From assembly GCA_963696645.1 (NCBI GenBank), contig CAVOKY010000007.1, positions 1,178,001 to 1,242,000 on the forward strand: a stretch of 64,000 bases of DNA. Direction: 5' to 3'. Position numbers and translations under genes: made by a program. The notes under the pieces are model-generated. The model had not been told where the DNA came from, made no database searches, and saw only the letters and a program-made list of their open reading frames with translations. Origin of the DNA: JAMXLO01 sp963696645 (GTDB lineage: Bacteria > Pseudomonadota > Alphaproteobacteria > Acetobacterales > Acetobacteraceae). Below, in pieces: positions 18,325-26,915 of the stretch. How positions within the stretch are numbered: position 1 is the stretch's first letter; each line of letters starts with the position of its first letter.

Positions 18325-19584
18325 TCAGAACCGCCCGGCCGCATACGGCGCCGGATCGATCGCCGGCTGCCGCCCAGCCACCAGATCCGCCACCAGTCGC
18401 CCGGTCGCGGCACCGGCCGTCAGCCCGACATGCCCATGCCCGAAGGCATGCACCACATCGGCACAGCCGCTCGCCGGGCCAATGCACGGCAGTCCATCCG
18501 GCATCGAGGGCCGGTGGCCCATCCACACCTTAATCTGGTCCTCCGGTAGCTCACCCGGCAGGTCGGGAAACACCTGCCGCGCGAAATCGCGCAGTATCGC
18601 GGCGCGCTGCCAGTTCGGCGCCGCATCAAGCCCGGCGAGTTCCACCTGCCCCGCCAGGCGCAGTCCTTGCGGCGTCATGACACAGGCCATCTTCCCGTCG
18701 CTCGGCATCACCGGATAGCGCGGCGCAATGCCCGGCCGCGTGATGACGGCGTGATAGCCGCGCTCGGTCTCCAGTGGCACACGATCGCCTGCTGCCGCGG
18801 CCAGCACATTCGACCATGCTCCGGCCGCGATCACCGCCTTATCGGCTGCGATCTCGCCCGCATCGGTGCGCACCGCGCGCAGCCGCCGGTCCTCGATGCG
18901 AAAGCCGAGCACCCTGCCCTGCACCAACCGCGCGCCGAGCGCCTGCGCGTGACGCACCAGCGCCGCAACGTACGCGCCGGGGTCGTGGCACTGGCCGTTC
19001 TCCTCCACCAGAAGTCCGAACGTGTAGCGACGATCCAGGCCCGGTTCGCGTTGGCGCAATTCATCGGCCGACAGTTCCAGCCATTGCACGCCGGTCTCCC
19101 GGCGCAGCTTCCACGCCAGTTCCTCGGCGGCGAAATCGGCGCGGGTCGGGAACACGTACAGCACGCCCTGGCGTGTGATCAGTTCGCCCACGCCGGCCTC
19201 ATCCGCCAACCGGCGATGCTGCTCCGGCGCGTCCACCAGCAATGGCCGCAACGCCCGGGCGGTCGCCGCCAGCTTCGCTTCGGTGGCGCCGGCGCGCACG
19301 AAGCGAATCAGCCACGGCAGCAGCCGCGGCAGATAACGCCATCGTATGGCCAGCGGACCAAGCGGATCGGCGAGCCATCCGGGCACCTTGCGCCAGATGC
19401 CCGGGCTGGACATCGGAATGACCGAGCTTGGATTGAGCAGCGTGCCGTTGCCGTAGCTGGCTGCATGCTCGCCGCCTGGCTCACCCGGCTCCACGATCGT
19501 TACGCGATGGCCGTCACGCAGCAGCTCGATCGCACTGGCAGCGCCGACAATGCCAGCCCCGATGACGACGACGTGGTGCGTCAC
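18325..19584 (-). CDS. D-amino-acid dehydrogenase / FAD-dependent oxidoreductase (DadA-like)
   Basis: A 419-residue DAO-fold flavoprotein. The N-terminal dinucleotide motif is VVVIGAGIVGAASAIEL. Typical DadA features follow: SYGNGTLLNPSSVIPMSSPG, ERGYHAVI in the substrate domain and the C-terminal GHGHVGLTAGAATGRL that closes the FAD site. It oxidatively deaminates D-amino acids, passing electrons to the respiratory chain in characterised relatives. The start is GTG 19584. The gene lies 16 bases after the stop of a periplasmic binding-protein gene, so import of D-amino-acid-containing peptides and their oxidation may be linked; this is inference. Confidence 0.9.
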   Translation of the reverse strand: MTHHVVVIGAGIVGAASAIELLRDGHRVTIVEPGEPGGEHAASYGNGTLLNPSSVIPMSSPGIWRKVPGWLADPLGPLAIRWRYLPRLLPWLIRFVRAGATEAKLAATARALRPLLVDAPEQHRRLADEAGVGELITRQGVLYVFPTRADFAAEELAWKLRRETGVQWLELSADELRQREPGLDRRYTFGLLVEENGQCHDPGAYVAALVRHAQALGARLVQGRVLGFRIEDRRLRAVRTDAGEIAADKAVIAAGAWSNVLAAAAGDRVPLETERGYHAVITRPGIAPRYPVMPSDGKMACVMTPQGLRLAGQVELAGLDAAPNWQRAAILRDFARQVFPDLPGELPEDQIKVWMGHRPSMPDGLPCIGPASGCADVVHAFGHGHVGLTAGAATGRLVADLVAGRQPAIDPAPYAAGRF

Positions 19585-19600
19585 GCAGGGGGCACCGGCG

Positions 19601-21185
19601 CTAGGCGTTCTTCTTCACACCGTAGAACTGTGGCCAGCCGTCGCGAACATCCTGCATATAGTTGTGGAACGCCGTCGGCTGGAAATACATGCCCAGCGGG
19701 GCATATGGCGGGCTCTGCCAGAATTCCACCTGCATCTGCTCGCAGATCTTGTTCTGAGCGGCGGCATCGGGCGCATCGAACCACGCCCTCCGCAGTTCCT
19801 CCATCTTCGGATCGCTCGGCCAGCCAAACCAGCTTCCCTTGGTACCGCTGCTCTGGATCGGGATGGCCGGCGCCGGCGAGATGTTCCCGAAGCCACCCAG
19901 ATAGGTATAGAAAATGTTCCAGCCCCCCTTGTCGATCGGCTCCTGGCTGGCACGGCGTGCCACCACGGTGCCCCACTCCAGTGCCTGGAAGTCGGTATTC
20001 ATGCCGATCTTCTTCAGCGTATCAGACGCCACCTGCGCCTCGGCCCAGATGGTCGGAATCGTCGATGCGGCGAGGATCACAACCTTTTCGCCCTTGTATC
20101 CGGCGGCGATCAGATCCTGCTTCAGCTTGTTGTAGTCTTTCGGACCGCGCGTGATCTCCACACCCACCGGTACTCGCCATGGGCGTGCCCGGAACGAAGA
20201 TACCCACGTCGGTCTTGATCAGGCTCGGGTCGGCGCCTGCGACTGCTTCCATGACTTCCTTCTGGTCCATCGCCGCGAGCACGACGCGGCGGATCGCGGC
20301 ATTGTCGAATGGTGGATACAGATGGTTGAAGCGCAAACAGCCGATTTCGCCCGTGCGGTCCTTTACCGCCAGCGTCAGGTCACTGTCGCGCTGCAATTGC
20401 GGAACCAGATCGATGGTCGGATTCTCCCACCAGTCGATCTCTTTTTGTGTCAGCGCAGCCGAGGCGGTGGCCGGGTCCGGAATGAAGTTCCACACCACGC
20501 GATCGACGTAAACGATCTTCGGGCCCGCATTGAAGCTCGGCTTGCCGTCCTTGCGCGGGATGTACTTTGCGTTCTTCTCATAGACCACGCGCTGGCCGGG
20601 AATGCGTTCGGACGCGATGAACTTGAATGGCCCGCTGCCCACGGCTTCGGTGACCTGCTGCATTGCGTCGGTCTTCGCCAGTCGCTGCGGCATGATCGCG
20701 CAATAGACCTGCGCCAGCGCGTTGGGCAGCAGTGCGAAAGGCTGCTTGAGCTTGAAACGGATCACCTTGTCGGACGGCGCGGATATTTCATCTGTACGCG
20801 CCATCAGCGCGCCGCCGAACGGATCGCGCTTGGCGAATCGCTGGATGGTTGCAACACAATCCTTTGCCAGCACCGGCGTGCCATCGTGGAACGCAAGCCC
20901 GTCACGCAGCGTCAGCTCCCACTGCTTGCCGTCGTTCTCCACCACATGGCCTTCGACCATCTGCGGCTGAACGGTGAAGCTCGCATCGTAGCCGTAGAGC
21001 GTGTCGTAAACGGCCAGCGAGAAGTTTCGCGTGATGTCCGCCGTGGTCCACACCGGATCAAGCGAGGCAAGGTCGGCGTGCGGCGTAAAGTTGATGGTTT
21101 TCGCATCCTCCGCGTGCACGATGCGCGGCGCCGCCAACGCCGCGGCACCTGCAACAGCGGACTTCAGTACATCACGGCGTTTCAT
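19601..21185 (-). pseudogene. ABC transporter substrate-binding protein, family 5, with a one-base frameshift
   Basis: The frame from ATG 21185 encodes a signal sequence with twin Arg (MKRRDVLKSAVAGAAALA) and family 5 (peptide/nickel) binding-protein sequence, through WWENPTIDLVPQLQ and RFNHLYPPFDNAAIRR, to PGTPMAS. The homologous sequence then continues one frame over from about 20167 (VEITRGPKDYNKLKQDL, DKGGWNIFYTYLGG) to the stop at 19601. Removing one G in the GGTGGG stretch near 20165 restores one protein of about 527 residues, matching the two intact paralogues at 30973 and 39681. It is a real mutation or a sequence error. Periplasmic by family. Confidence 0.85.
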
Positions 21186-21247
21186 CAGCTGAGACCCCCA
21201 GGAAAAGTCGCCGGATGCTAATGCAGGGTCTGACCGCCAGCAATCGG

Positions 21248-22099
21248 CTAACGCGAAGGCTCCGACGCGTGCAGCGCCGCTGCGACGACCGGTGCGGCGG
21301 CGACCGACATACGCTCACCATCATGCCCGACGTCGGGAACGTTGATCACCGTCCAGGCGCACCGCGTCCACAAGGCTTCCGCCCTCGCATGTCCGGCGCG
21401 GACGTAGTTGTGTGCGCGCTCGTGCCGGTGAGCGCCCTGCCGCATGGAGCGTGGTCCCTTTGGGAAATACCGCCCCGTCGTCTTGATGTCCTGCATGCCG
21501 GTCATCACAGTGATGGGGAACTCAAGCAGTTGGCGCAGCGCATCTTCGTCGATGCCGATTTCCCCCAGCCCGAAAGGCCACGGCGTGCCCAGGTCCGGCA
21601 TCGCGTAAGTGCCGGCATTGGCGCTGACCGCAACAGCAACGCGGTCGCGGAAGCCGAACGACAGCATGCGATGCACGAACTGCCCGCCGGCGGAGTGGCC
21701 GAACAACCCATAGCGCTGCCGGCCGGTCAGACCCTGCTCTCGCAACGCCGCAAACAATCTCTCGTCGATGCCGTAAGTCCACTGATCGCGCGGATTCGGC
21801 GTGCCGCCTTCGCTGTGCAGATTGCCGAAGTGATACCAGAGATAGTCGGGGAAATACGCTTCGGAAAACTCGATCGCGATCGCCAGGATACCGGCATCTT
21901 CGACAAGCGGCAGCCAATAGTCGCGATAATCCGCGCCATTGCGACCGACTCCATGATGCACCAGCAGTACCGGCGTGTCGGCATGGAACGCGCGCGGCCG
22001 AGCACTGTGCAGCAGGAGGGTGCGGTCGGGAAATGCCGGATCGACATAGGACATCGAATGCGCACCGGCTGTCTCGACCAGACACGACAGGTCGCTCAC
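21248..22099 (-). CDS. alpha/beta hydrolase (esterase-like)
   Basis: A 283-residue alpha/beta hydrolase. The nucleophile elbow is LFGHSAGGQF and the oxyanion region VLLVHHGVGRNG, with a likely catalytic His in VPDVGHDGERM near the C-terminus. The fold resembles bacterial esterases of the poly(3-hydroxybutyrate)-depolymerase-like type. I choose the GTG at 22099 because it overlaps the stop of the upstream small gene in GTGA; ATG 22054 is the alternative. No secretion signal is evident. The substrate is unknown; it follows the molybdenum hydroxylase genes directly. Confidence 0.8.
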   Translation of the reverse strand: MSDLSCLVETAGAHSMSYVDPAFPDRTLLLHSARPRAFHADTPVLLVHHGVGRNGADYRDYWLPLVEDAGILAIAIEFSEAYFPDYLWYHFGNLHSEGGTPNPRDQWTYGIDERLFAALREQGLTGRQRYGLFGHSAGGQFVHRMLSFGFRDRVAVAVSANAGTYAMPDLGTPWPFGLGEIGIDEDALRQLLEFPITVMTGMQDIKTTGRYFPKGPRSMRQGAHRHERAHNYVRAGHARAEALWTRCAWTVINVPDVGHDGERMSVAAAPVVAAALHASEPSR

Positions 22100-22311
22100 A
22101 GATGAACACCCCGCTCCAGGATCTCGAGCGTGTATCGGCGATACGTCATGCCCAGCGCCTCGGCGCGGGCCAGGCGGCGCAACGCAATCTCGCGCGGCGG
22201 CGTCTTCCAGGCACGTTTCACCGCGCGCTTCCAGCACCAGTGGCGCCAGGACTCGTGCGGATCGATCTCCGGATCGAGCGGGGGACCGCCGTTGTCGCCA
22301 ATCCCCCGCAT
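22096..22311 (-). CDS. small uncharacterised protein, 71 residues
   Basis: A short charged protein from ATG 22311, seven bases after the CoxM-type stop, beginning MRGIGDNGGPPLD and ending in YTLEILERGVHL. It is rich in Arg and Trp (HESWRHWCWKRAVKRAWK) and has no membrane segment. It is wedged between two genes on the same strand: its stop overlaps the hydrolase start (GTGA) and its start sits in the short gap after the CoxM-type gene. That organisation argues that it is translated. I do not assign a function. Confidence 0.65.
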   Translation of the reverse strand: MRGIGDNGGPPLDPEIDPHESWRHWCWKRAVKRAWKTPPREIALRRLARAEALGMTYRRYTLEILERGVHL

Positions 22312-22318
22312 CGTGCGA

Positions 22319-23113
22319 TCAGTGCGCGCGCGCCACGGCACGCCGCGCGATCACGCCCACCAGATGGGCGCGGTACTCGGCGCTGGCATGGATGTCGCTG
22401 TTCATCCCGTCGTCCGGCGTCGCGATGTTGGCGATCGCATCGGGCGAGTAGTTCGCGCTCAGAGCCTGCTCCATCGCGGTCTGACGGAACACGCCATTCT
22501 GCCCCGCGCCGGTCACCGCCACGCGCACGCCACCCGCGGTCTTCGCCACGTAGACGCCGACGATGGCATAGCGCGATGCCGGATTGCGGAACTTCTCGTA
22601 ACCGGATTTCTCCGGGATCGGGAATTCGACGGCGGTGATGAGCTCGCCCTGTTCCAGCGCAGTCGTGAACATTCCCTGGAAGAAATCATCCGCCTTGATC
22701 GAACGGCGATCCGTCCTGATCGTTGCGCCAAGCGCCAGCGCCGCAGCCGGATAGTCCGCCGCCGGATCGTTATTCGCCAGGCTGCCGCCGATCGTACCGC
22801 GATGCCGCACCGCCTCGTCGCCGATCATCCCCGCGAGTTCCGCCAGCCCGGGTAGCTTCGCCTTCACCTCGGCATTGTTCGCCACCGCGCCATGCGTCGT
22901 CATCCCGCCGATGATGATGATGGCGTTGTTGACCGACACGCCGGTCAGCCCGAGCTTCGCCAGATCGACCACGACGCTGGGCTTGTTCAGTCGCTGCTTC
23001 AGCACCGGAATCAAGGTCATGCCCCCGGCGAGCGCCTTCGCATCAGCGTCGGCTTGCAGCGCCTTCACCGCATCGGCGAGGCTCGATGGCTTTTGATATG
23101 CGAAATCGTACAT
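22319..23113 (-). CDS. FAD-binding subunit of a molybdenum hydroxylase (CoxM type)
   Basis: A 264-residue medium subunit of the xanthine dehydrogenase/CO dehydrogenase family. The two FAD signatures are ALAGGMTLIP (about residues 27-36) and RGTIGGSLANNDPAADYPAA. It passes electrons from the iron-sulfur subunit to FAD and then to an acceptor. It is the last of the three subunit genes on the minus strand (small, large, medium), 22 bases after the large-subunit stop. The order and subunit set are those of a cytoplasmic L-M-S hydroxylase. Confidence 0.93.
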   Translation of the reverse strand: MYDFAYQKPSSLADAVKALQADADAKALAGGMTLIPVLKQRLNKPSVVVDLAKLGLTGVSVNNAIIIIGGMTTHGAVANNAEVKAKLPGLAELAGMIGDEAVRHRGTIGGSLANNDPAADYPAAALALGATIRTDRRSIKADDFFQGMFTTALEQGELITAVEFPIPEKSGYEKFRNPASRYAIVGVYVAKTAGGVRVAVTGAGQNGVFRQTAMEQALSANYSPDAIANIATPDDGMNSDIHASAEYRAHLVGVIARRAVARAH

Positions 23114-23135
23114 CGTGCTGTTCCCTCGTTCCCGA

Positions 23136-25517
23136 TTATTCCGCGGCCATCCGTGGCTGTCCGGCCTGGATGATGGACCAGATCTTCTGCGGCGATGCCG
23201 GCATGTCGATATGCCGCACGCCGAATTCCTTCAGAGCGTCGATGACCGCACCGATGATCGCCGGCGGCGAACCGATCGCACCCACCTCGCCACAGCCCTT
23301 CACGCCCAATGGATTGTGCGTGCAGAGCGTGGTTTCGGTGGCAACTTTGATGTTCGGCAGATTGTCGGCGCGCGGCATGGTGTAGTCCATCATCGACCCG
23401 GACAGCAGTTGGCCGCCCTTGTCGTAGACCGCATTCTCCAGCAGCGCCTGGCCGATGCCCTGCGCCACGCCACCCTGCACCTGGCCCTCGACGATCATCG
23501 GATTGATCACTCGTCCGACATCGTCCACCGCGACGAAGTTCACCACCTCGACCGTGCCGGTGTTGCGATCGATCTCCACCTCCGCGATGTGGCAGCCGGC
23601 CGGGAAGGTGAAGTTCTTCGGGTCGTAGAACGAGGTCTCCTCAAGACCCGGTTCCAACTCATCGATCGGATAGTTGTGCGGCACGTAGGCCGCCAGCGAA
23701 ATGTCGGTCAGCGACTTCACCTTGTCGGTGCCCGCCACGGTGAACTTGTTGTCCTTGAACTCGATGTCGTCGACCGATGCTTCCATCAGATGCGCGGCGA
23801 TCTTCTTGCCCTTCGCGATGATCTTGTCCATCGCCTTGACCATCGCGCTGCCACCCACGGCGAGGCTCCGGCTGCCATAGGTGCCCATGCCGAACGGGAT
23901 CTTCGCGGTGTCGCCATGCACCACCTCGACCTGATCCATCGGCACGCCAAGCTGCTCGCAGACAAGCTGCGCCAGCGTGGTTTCGTGCCCCTGGCCGTGG
24001 CTGTGCGTGCCGGTGAACACCGTGACGCTGCCGGTCGGATGCACCCTGATGTTCGCCACCTCGTAAAGCCCGGCGCGTGCACCGAGTGAACCCACCACCG
24101 CCGATGGCGCAATGCCACAGGCCTCGATGTAGGTGGAGATGCCGATGCCGCGCAGCTTGCCGCGCGCGGCGGCGGCACCCCGACGAGATTCGAAACCGGC
24201 ATGATCGGCCGCCTTCAGGCAGGCATCCAGCGTCGCCTGGTAGTTGCCGCTGTCGTATTGCAGGGCCACGGGAGTTTGGTACGGGAAGGCATCCGCAGCG
24301 ATGAAGTTCTTCCGGCGGATGGCGACCCGGTCCATCCCGGTGTCGTGCGCGCAGGCATCCACCAGGCGCTCCAGCAGGAACGTCGCCTCCGGTCGGCCTG
24401 CGCCCCGATACGCATCGACCGGCACGGTGTTGGTGAATACCGCCTTCACTTCGCAGTAGATCACCGGCGTCTTGTAAACGCCGGCCAGCAGCGTCGCGTA
24501 CAGATACGTGGGAATGCATGGGGCGAACGTAGACAGGTACGCACCCATATTGGCCAGTGTGGAAATCCGCAGCGCGAGGAAATTGCCATCCGCGTCCAGC
24601 GCCATCTCGGCCGTGCTGTCATGGTCCCGGCCATGCGCGTCCGACATGAAGCTTTCGGACCGTTCGGCGGTCCACTTCACCGGCCGTCTCACCTTGCCGG
24701 CAGCCCAGGTAACAATCGCCTCCTCGGCATAATGGTAGATCTTCGAGCCGAACCCGCCGCCGACATCGGGCGCCACGACACGCAGCCTGTTCTCCGGGAT
24801 GTGCAGCACGAACGCACCCATCAGCAGGCGGATCACATGCGGGTTCTGGCTGGTGGTGTACAGCGTGAAGTCGCCGCTGTTGACGTCGTATTCGCCCACC
24901 GCGGCGCGCGGTTCCATCGCGTTGGGGATCAGCCGGTTGTTGGTGAGCTCCAGCTTCACCACCTTGGCCGCCTTGGCAAACGCCGCATCGACGATCGCTT
25001 TGTCGCCGATGTGCCAATCGTAGCAGATGTTGCCCGGCACCTCGTCGTGCACCGTCGGCGCGCCAGCCGCGATCGCGTCACGCAGTGACGCCGCCGCCGG
25101 CAGGTCCTGGTAATCGATGACGATCTGCTCGGCCGCGTCCTTCGCCGCCTGTTTTGTTTCGGCGATCACCACCGCAACGGGATCCCCGACATGGCGCACC
25201 TTGCCGACCGCAAGCACCGGATGCGGCGGCTCGGCCATCGGCGAGCCGTCCTTGTTGTGGATCTGCCAACCGCACGGCAGACCACCTACGCTGTCAGCCG
25301 CCAAGTCGGCGCCGGTGAACACCGCCACCACGCCGGGCGCCTTCGCCGCAGCCGACGTGTCGATGCCCTTGATCGTCGCATGCGGCCGGTCGGCGCGCCG
25401 GATGAACGCATGAAGCTGACCGGGACGGTTGATGTCGTCGGTATAGTTGCCGCGTCCGTTCAGAAAGCGTGCGTCCTCCTTGCGGCGAACGGAGGCTCCA
25501 ATTCCCTCGAAAGGCAT
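23136..25517 (-). CDS. molybdopterin-binding large subunit of a molybdenum hydroxylase (CoxL-like, form II)
   Basis: A 793-residue catalytic subunit that binds the molybdopterin cofactor. The active-site loop reads AYRGAGRPEATF, the form II arrangement, and not the AYXCSFR of genuine aerobic CO dehydrogenase. The catalytic Glu lies in VKGCGEVGAIGSPPA near the C-terminus, and GGFGSKIYHYAEE and SHGQGHETTLAQ are conserved cofactor contacts. It therefore probably hydroxylates an aldehyde, purine or N-heterocycle; CO oxidation is unlikely but not excluded. The ATG at 25517 lies 22 bases after the small-subunit stop. Confidence 0.93.
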   Translation of the reverse strand: MPFEGIGASVRRKEDARFLNGRGNYTDDINRPGQLHAFIRRADRPHATIKGIDTSAAAKAPGVVAVFTGADLAADSVGGLPCGWQIHNKDGSPMAEPPHPVLAVGKVRHVGDPVAVVIAETKQAAKDAAEQIVIDYQDLPAAASLRDAIAAGAPTVHDEVPGNICYDWHIGDKAIVDAAFAKAAKVVKLELTNNRLIPNAMEPRAAVGEYDVNSGDFTLYTTSQNPHVIRLLMGAFVLHIPENRLRVVAPDVGGGFGSKIYHYAEEAIVTWAAGKVRRPVKWTAERSESFMSDAHGRDHDSTAEMALDADGNFLALRISTLANMGAYLSTFAPCIPTYLYATLLAGVYKTPVIYCEVKAVFTNTVPVDAYRGAGRPEATFLLERLVDACAHDTGMDRVAIRRKNFIAADAFPYQTPVALQYDSGNYQATLDACLKAADHAGFESRRGAAAARGKLRGIGISTYIEACGIAPSAVVGSLGARAGLYEVANIRVHPTGSVTVFTGTHSHGQGHETTLAQLVCEQLGVPMDQVEVVHGDTAKIPFGMGTYGSRSLAVGGSAMVKAMDKIIAKGKKIAAHLMEASVDDIEFKDNKFTVAGTDKVKSLTDISLAAYVPHNYPIDELEPGLEETSFYDPKNFTFPAGCHIAEVEIDRNTGTVEVVNFVAVDDVGRVINPMIVEGQVQGGVAQGIGQALLENAVYDKGGQLLSGSMMDYTMPRADNLPNIKVATETTLCTHNPLGVKGCGEVGAIGSPPAIIGAVIDALKEFGVRHIDMPASPQKIWSIIQAGQPRMAAE

Positions 25518-25539
25518 CGACGTCTCCCTTTGGCTCGCC

Positions 25540-26031
25540 TTATTCGGCGGCGGCGGCTTTGCCGTGCATCAGCGGCCACGCGGCCGCGATCGCCTTGACG
25601 ATGTTATGGTACCCGGTGCAGCGGCACAGGTTGCCTTCCAGGCCTTCGCGGATCTGCTTCTCGGTCAGCCCACCGGGATGCGAGTTCACCAGGTCGATGG
25701 CGCTCATCACCATGCCCGGCGTGCAGAAGCCGCATTGCAGCGCGTGATGCTCGCGAAACATCTCCTGCATCGGATGCAGCGTGCCGTCGGCCGCGGCCAG
25801 CCCCTCGATTGTAATGACGTCGGTGCCGTCCGCCTGGAGCGCCAGCATGGTACATGATTTCGCCGACACGCCATCGACATGCACGACGCAGGCGCCGCAT
25901 TGGCTGGTGTCACATCCAACATGGGTGCCGGTGAGGCTAAGCTTTTCGCGCAGCAGCTCCACCAGCAGCGTGCGGTTCTCGACCTCGACCGTATGCTGCT
26001 TGCCGTTCACCGTCAGGGTCACCTGAGGCAT
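25540..26031 (-). CDS. [2Fe-2S] small subunit of a molybdenum hydroxylase (CoxS type)
   Basis: A 163-residue protein with two iron-sulfur domains: an N-terminal plant-ferredoxin-like cluster (GCDTSQCGACVVHVDG with a later Cys) and a C-terminal cluster (QCGFCTPGMV ... NLCRCTGYHNI). It shuttles electrons from the molybdenum centre to FAD. The start is the ATG at 26031, which has a GGGAGGG site five to eleven bases upstream; longer in-frame versions run into low-quality Arg-rich sequence. It is the first gene of the operon, so the promoter should lie in the 100 bases before the PIN toxin gene's stop. Confidence 0.93.
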   Translation of the reverse strand: MPQVTLTVNGKQHTVEVENRTLLVELLREKLSLTGTHVGCDTSQCGACVVHVDGVSAKSCTMLALQADGTDVITIEGLAAADGTLHPMQEMFREHHALQCGFCTPGMVMSAIDLVNSHPGGLTEKQIREGLEGNLCRCTGYHNIVKAIAAAWPLMHGKAAAAE

Positions 26032-26131
26032 CGCGCAATCCCTCCCTTGTCGCCGTCTCGCCATGGTTCTGGCCGCCAGAGCCTCGCGGCCAGACGCCTG
26101 GGCAGAGTGTGGTCGCGCGGCCGGGATGTGG

Positions 26132-26536
26132 TCAAGCGGGTGTGACGATTGCCGGAACAATATCCGTTCGCGCGAAGTCGCCGCCCTTGAACAGGAGAGG
26201 CAGCCCGCGCTGCTTTGCCAAAGCATAGGAGGCGCAGTCGCCGCAGTTCAGCCGCGCGGGATGGCGACCCTTGCCGAAACGGAGGAACGCCAGACGCCCG
26301 ATCTCCGCCAGTTCACGATCATACGCGACGACCTCGATCGGGACATCCTTGATCAACTCGTCAAGCTCCTGCCAAGCCGTCTCGTCACTAAGTCGGCCGG
26401 CCATGACCATCGAGGCCTCTTGCAGGCTGACAGCGGACAGGCAGACAGGCTCCTGCGAGATACGATGGCGAAAGGCGTCGCCTTCAGTCTCGCCAAACAG
26501 AATGGCGATCAGCGCGGACGTATCGACCGCTATCAC
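26132..26536 (-). CDS. PIN-domain toxin (VapC-like ribonuclease)
   Basis: A 134-residue PIN-domain protein. The acidic Mg-binding residues sit in MIAVDTSALIAILFGE (Asp5), LNCGDCASYALA and FKGGDFARTDI, as in VapC ribonucleases of type II toxin-antitoxin systems. Its start overlaps the stop of the upstream HTH gene in ATGA, the standard antitoxin-toxin order. Free toxin would cleave RNA; the partner antitoxin should block it. Confidence 0.88.
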   Translation of the reverse strand: MIAVDTSALIAILFGETEGDAFRHRISQEPVCLSAVSLQEASMVMAGRLSDETAWQELDELIKDVPIEVVAYDRELAEIGRLAFLRFGKGRHPARLNCGDCASYALAKQRGLPLLFKGGDFARTDIVPAIVTPA

Positions 26537-26889
26537 ACCGGTAAACCATTATCATCATAGAGATCATCCTCGGTGAATGGCGGGGCATCCTTGAATCGGG
26601 CCGCACTACGCTCGGCAATGGCCTTGATCCGTTGATACCGCGCCTCAATTTCTTCGGGCGTCCAGGCACGGTGCCGTACGCCGCGCTCCACGAATTCAGC
26701 ACCCGCTGCTTCCAATGCCCGCTGAACCTCGTCGAAAGTTCCCGGCGCGACCTTGCTTAGCCCGTCAGGCGCTTCCAGTCGGCGAACCGTTACGACGGAG
26801 ACGTTGGCGCGACGCGCCAGATCGTCCTGATCAAGACGCAACAGGGCACGGGCGGCACGGATCTGTGCGGGGGTGATCAGCATGATCAC
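26533..26889 (-). CDS. HTH antitoxin with a VapB-like C-terminal tail
   Basis: A 118-residue protein combining an N-terminal XRE-type helix-turn-helix (ITPAQIRAARALLRLDQDDL, then VSVVTVRRLEAP, up to about residue 65) with a C-terminal acidic tail PPFTEDDLYDDNGLPV of the kind VapB-type antitoxins use to wrap the PIN toxin. The start is GTG 26889 or ATG 26883. It overlaps the toxin gene by four bases. An inverted repeat lies exactly over its start region, suggesting autoregulation. The combination of XRE DNA binding with a PIN toxin partner is less usual than AbrB- or RHH-type VapB. Confidence 0.82.
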   Translation of the reverse strand: MIMLITPAQIRAARALLRLDQDDLARRANVSVVTVRRLEAPDGLSKVAPGTFDEVQRALEAAGAEFVERGVRHRAWTPEEIEARYQRIKAIAERSAARFKDAPPFTEDDLYDDNGLPV

Positions 26890-26901
26890 AATATATCATG
26901 C
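26880..26901. promoter_or_regulatory. candidate operator of the PIN/HTH toxin-antitoxin operon
   Basis: GCATGAT at 26880-26886 and ATCATGC at 26895-26901 form a perfect seven-base inverted repeat with an eight-base AT-rich centre. It spans the start codon of the HTH antitoxin gene. Its size and location suit a dimeric XRE repressor; this is inference from position. Confidence 0.55.
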
Positions 26902-26915
26902 GAGTTATCCGCCCT

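Noticed and set aside
23136..25517. Aerobic carbon monoxide dehydrogenase (form I CoxL)
   Set aside because: The active-site loop is AYRGAGR and not AYXCSFR, and no Cox maturation genes are adjacent, so a form II hydroxylase of unknown substrate is the safer call.
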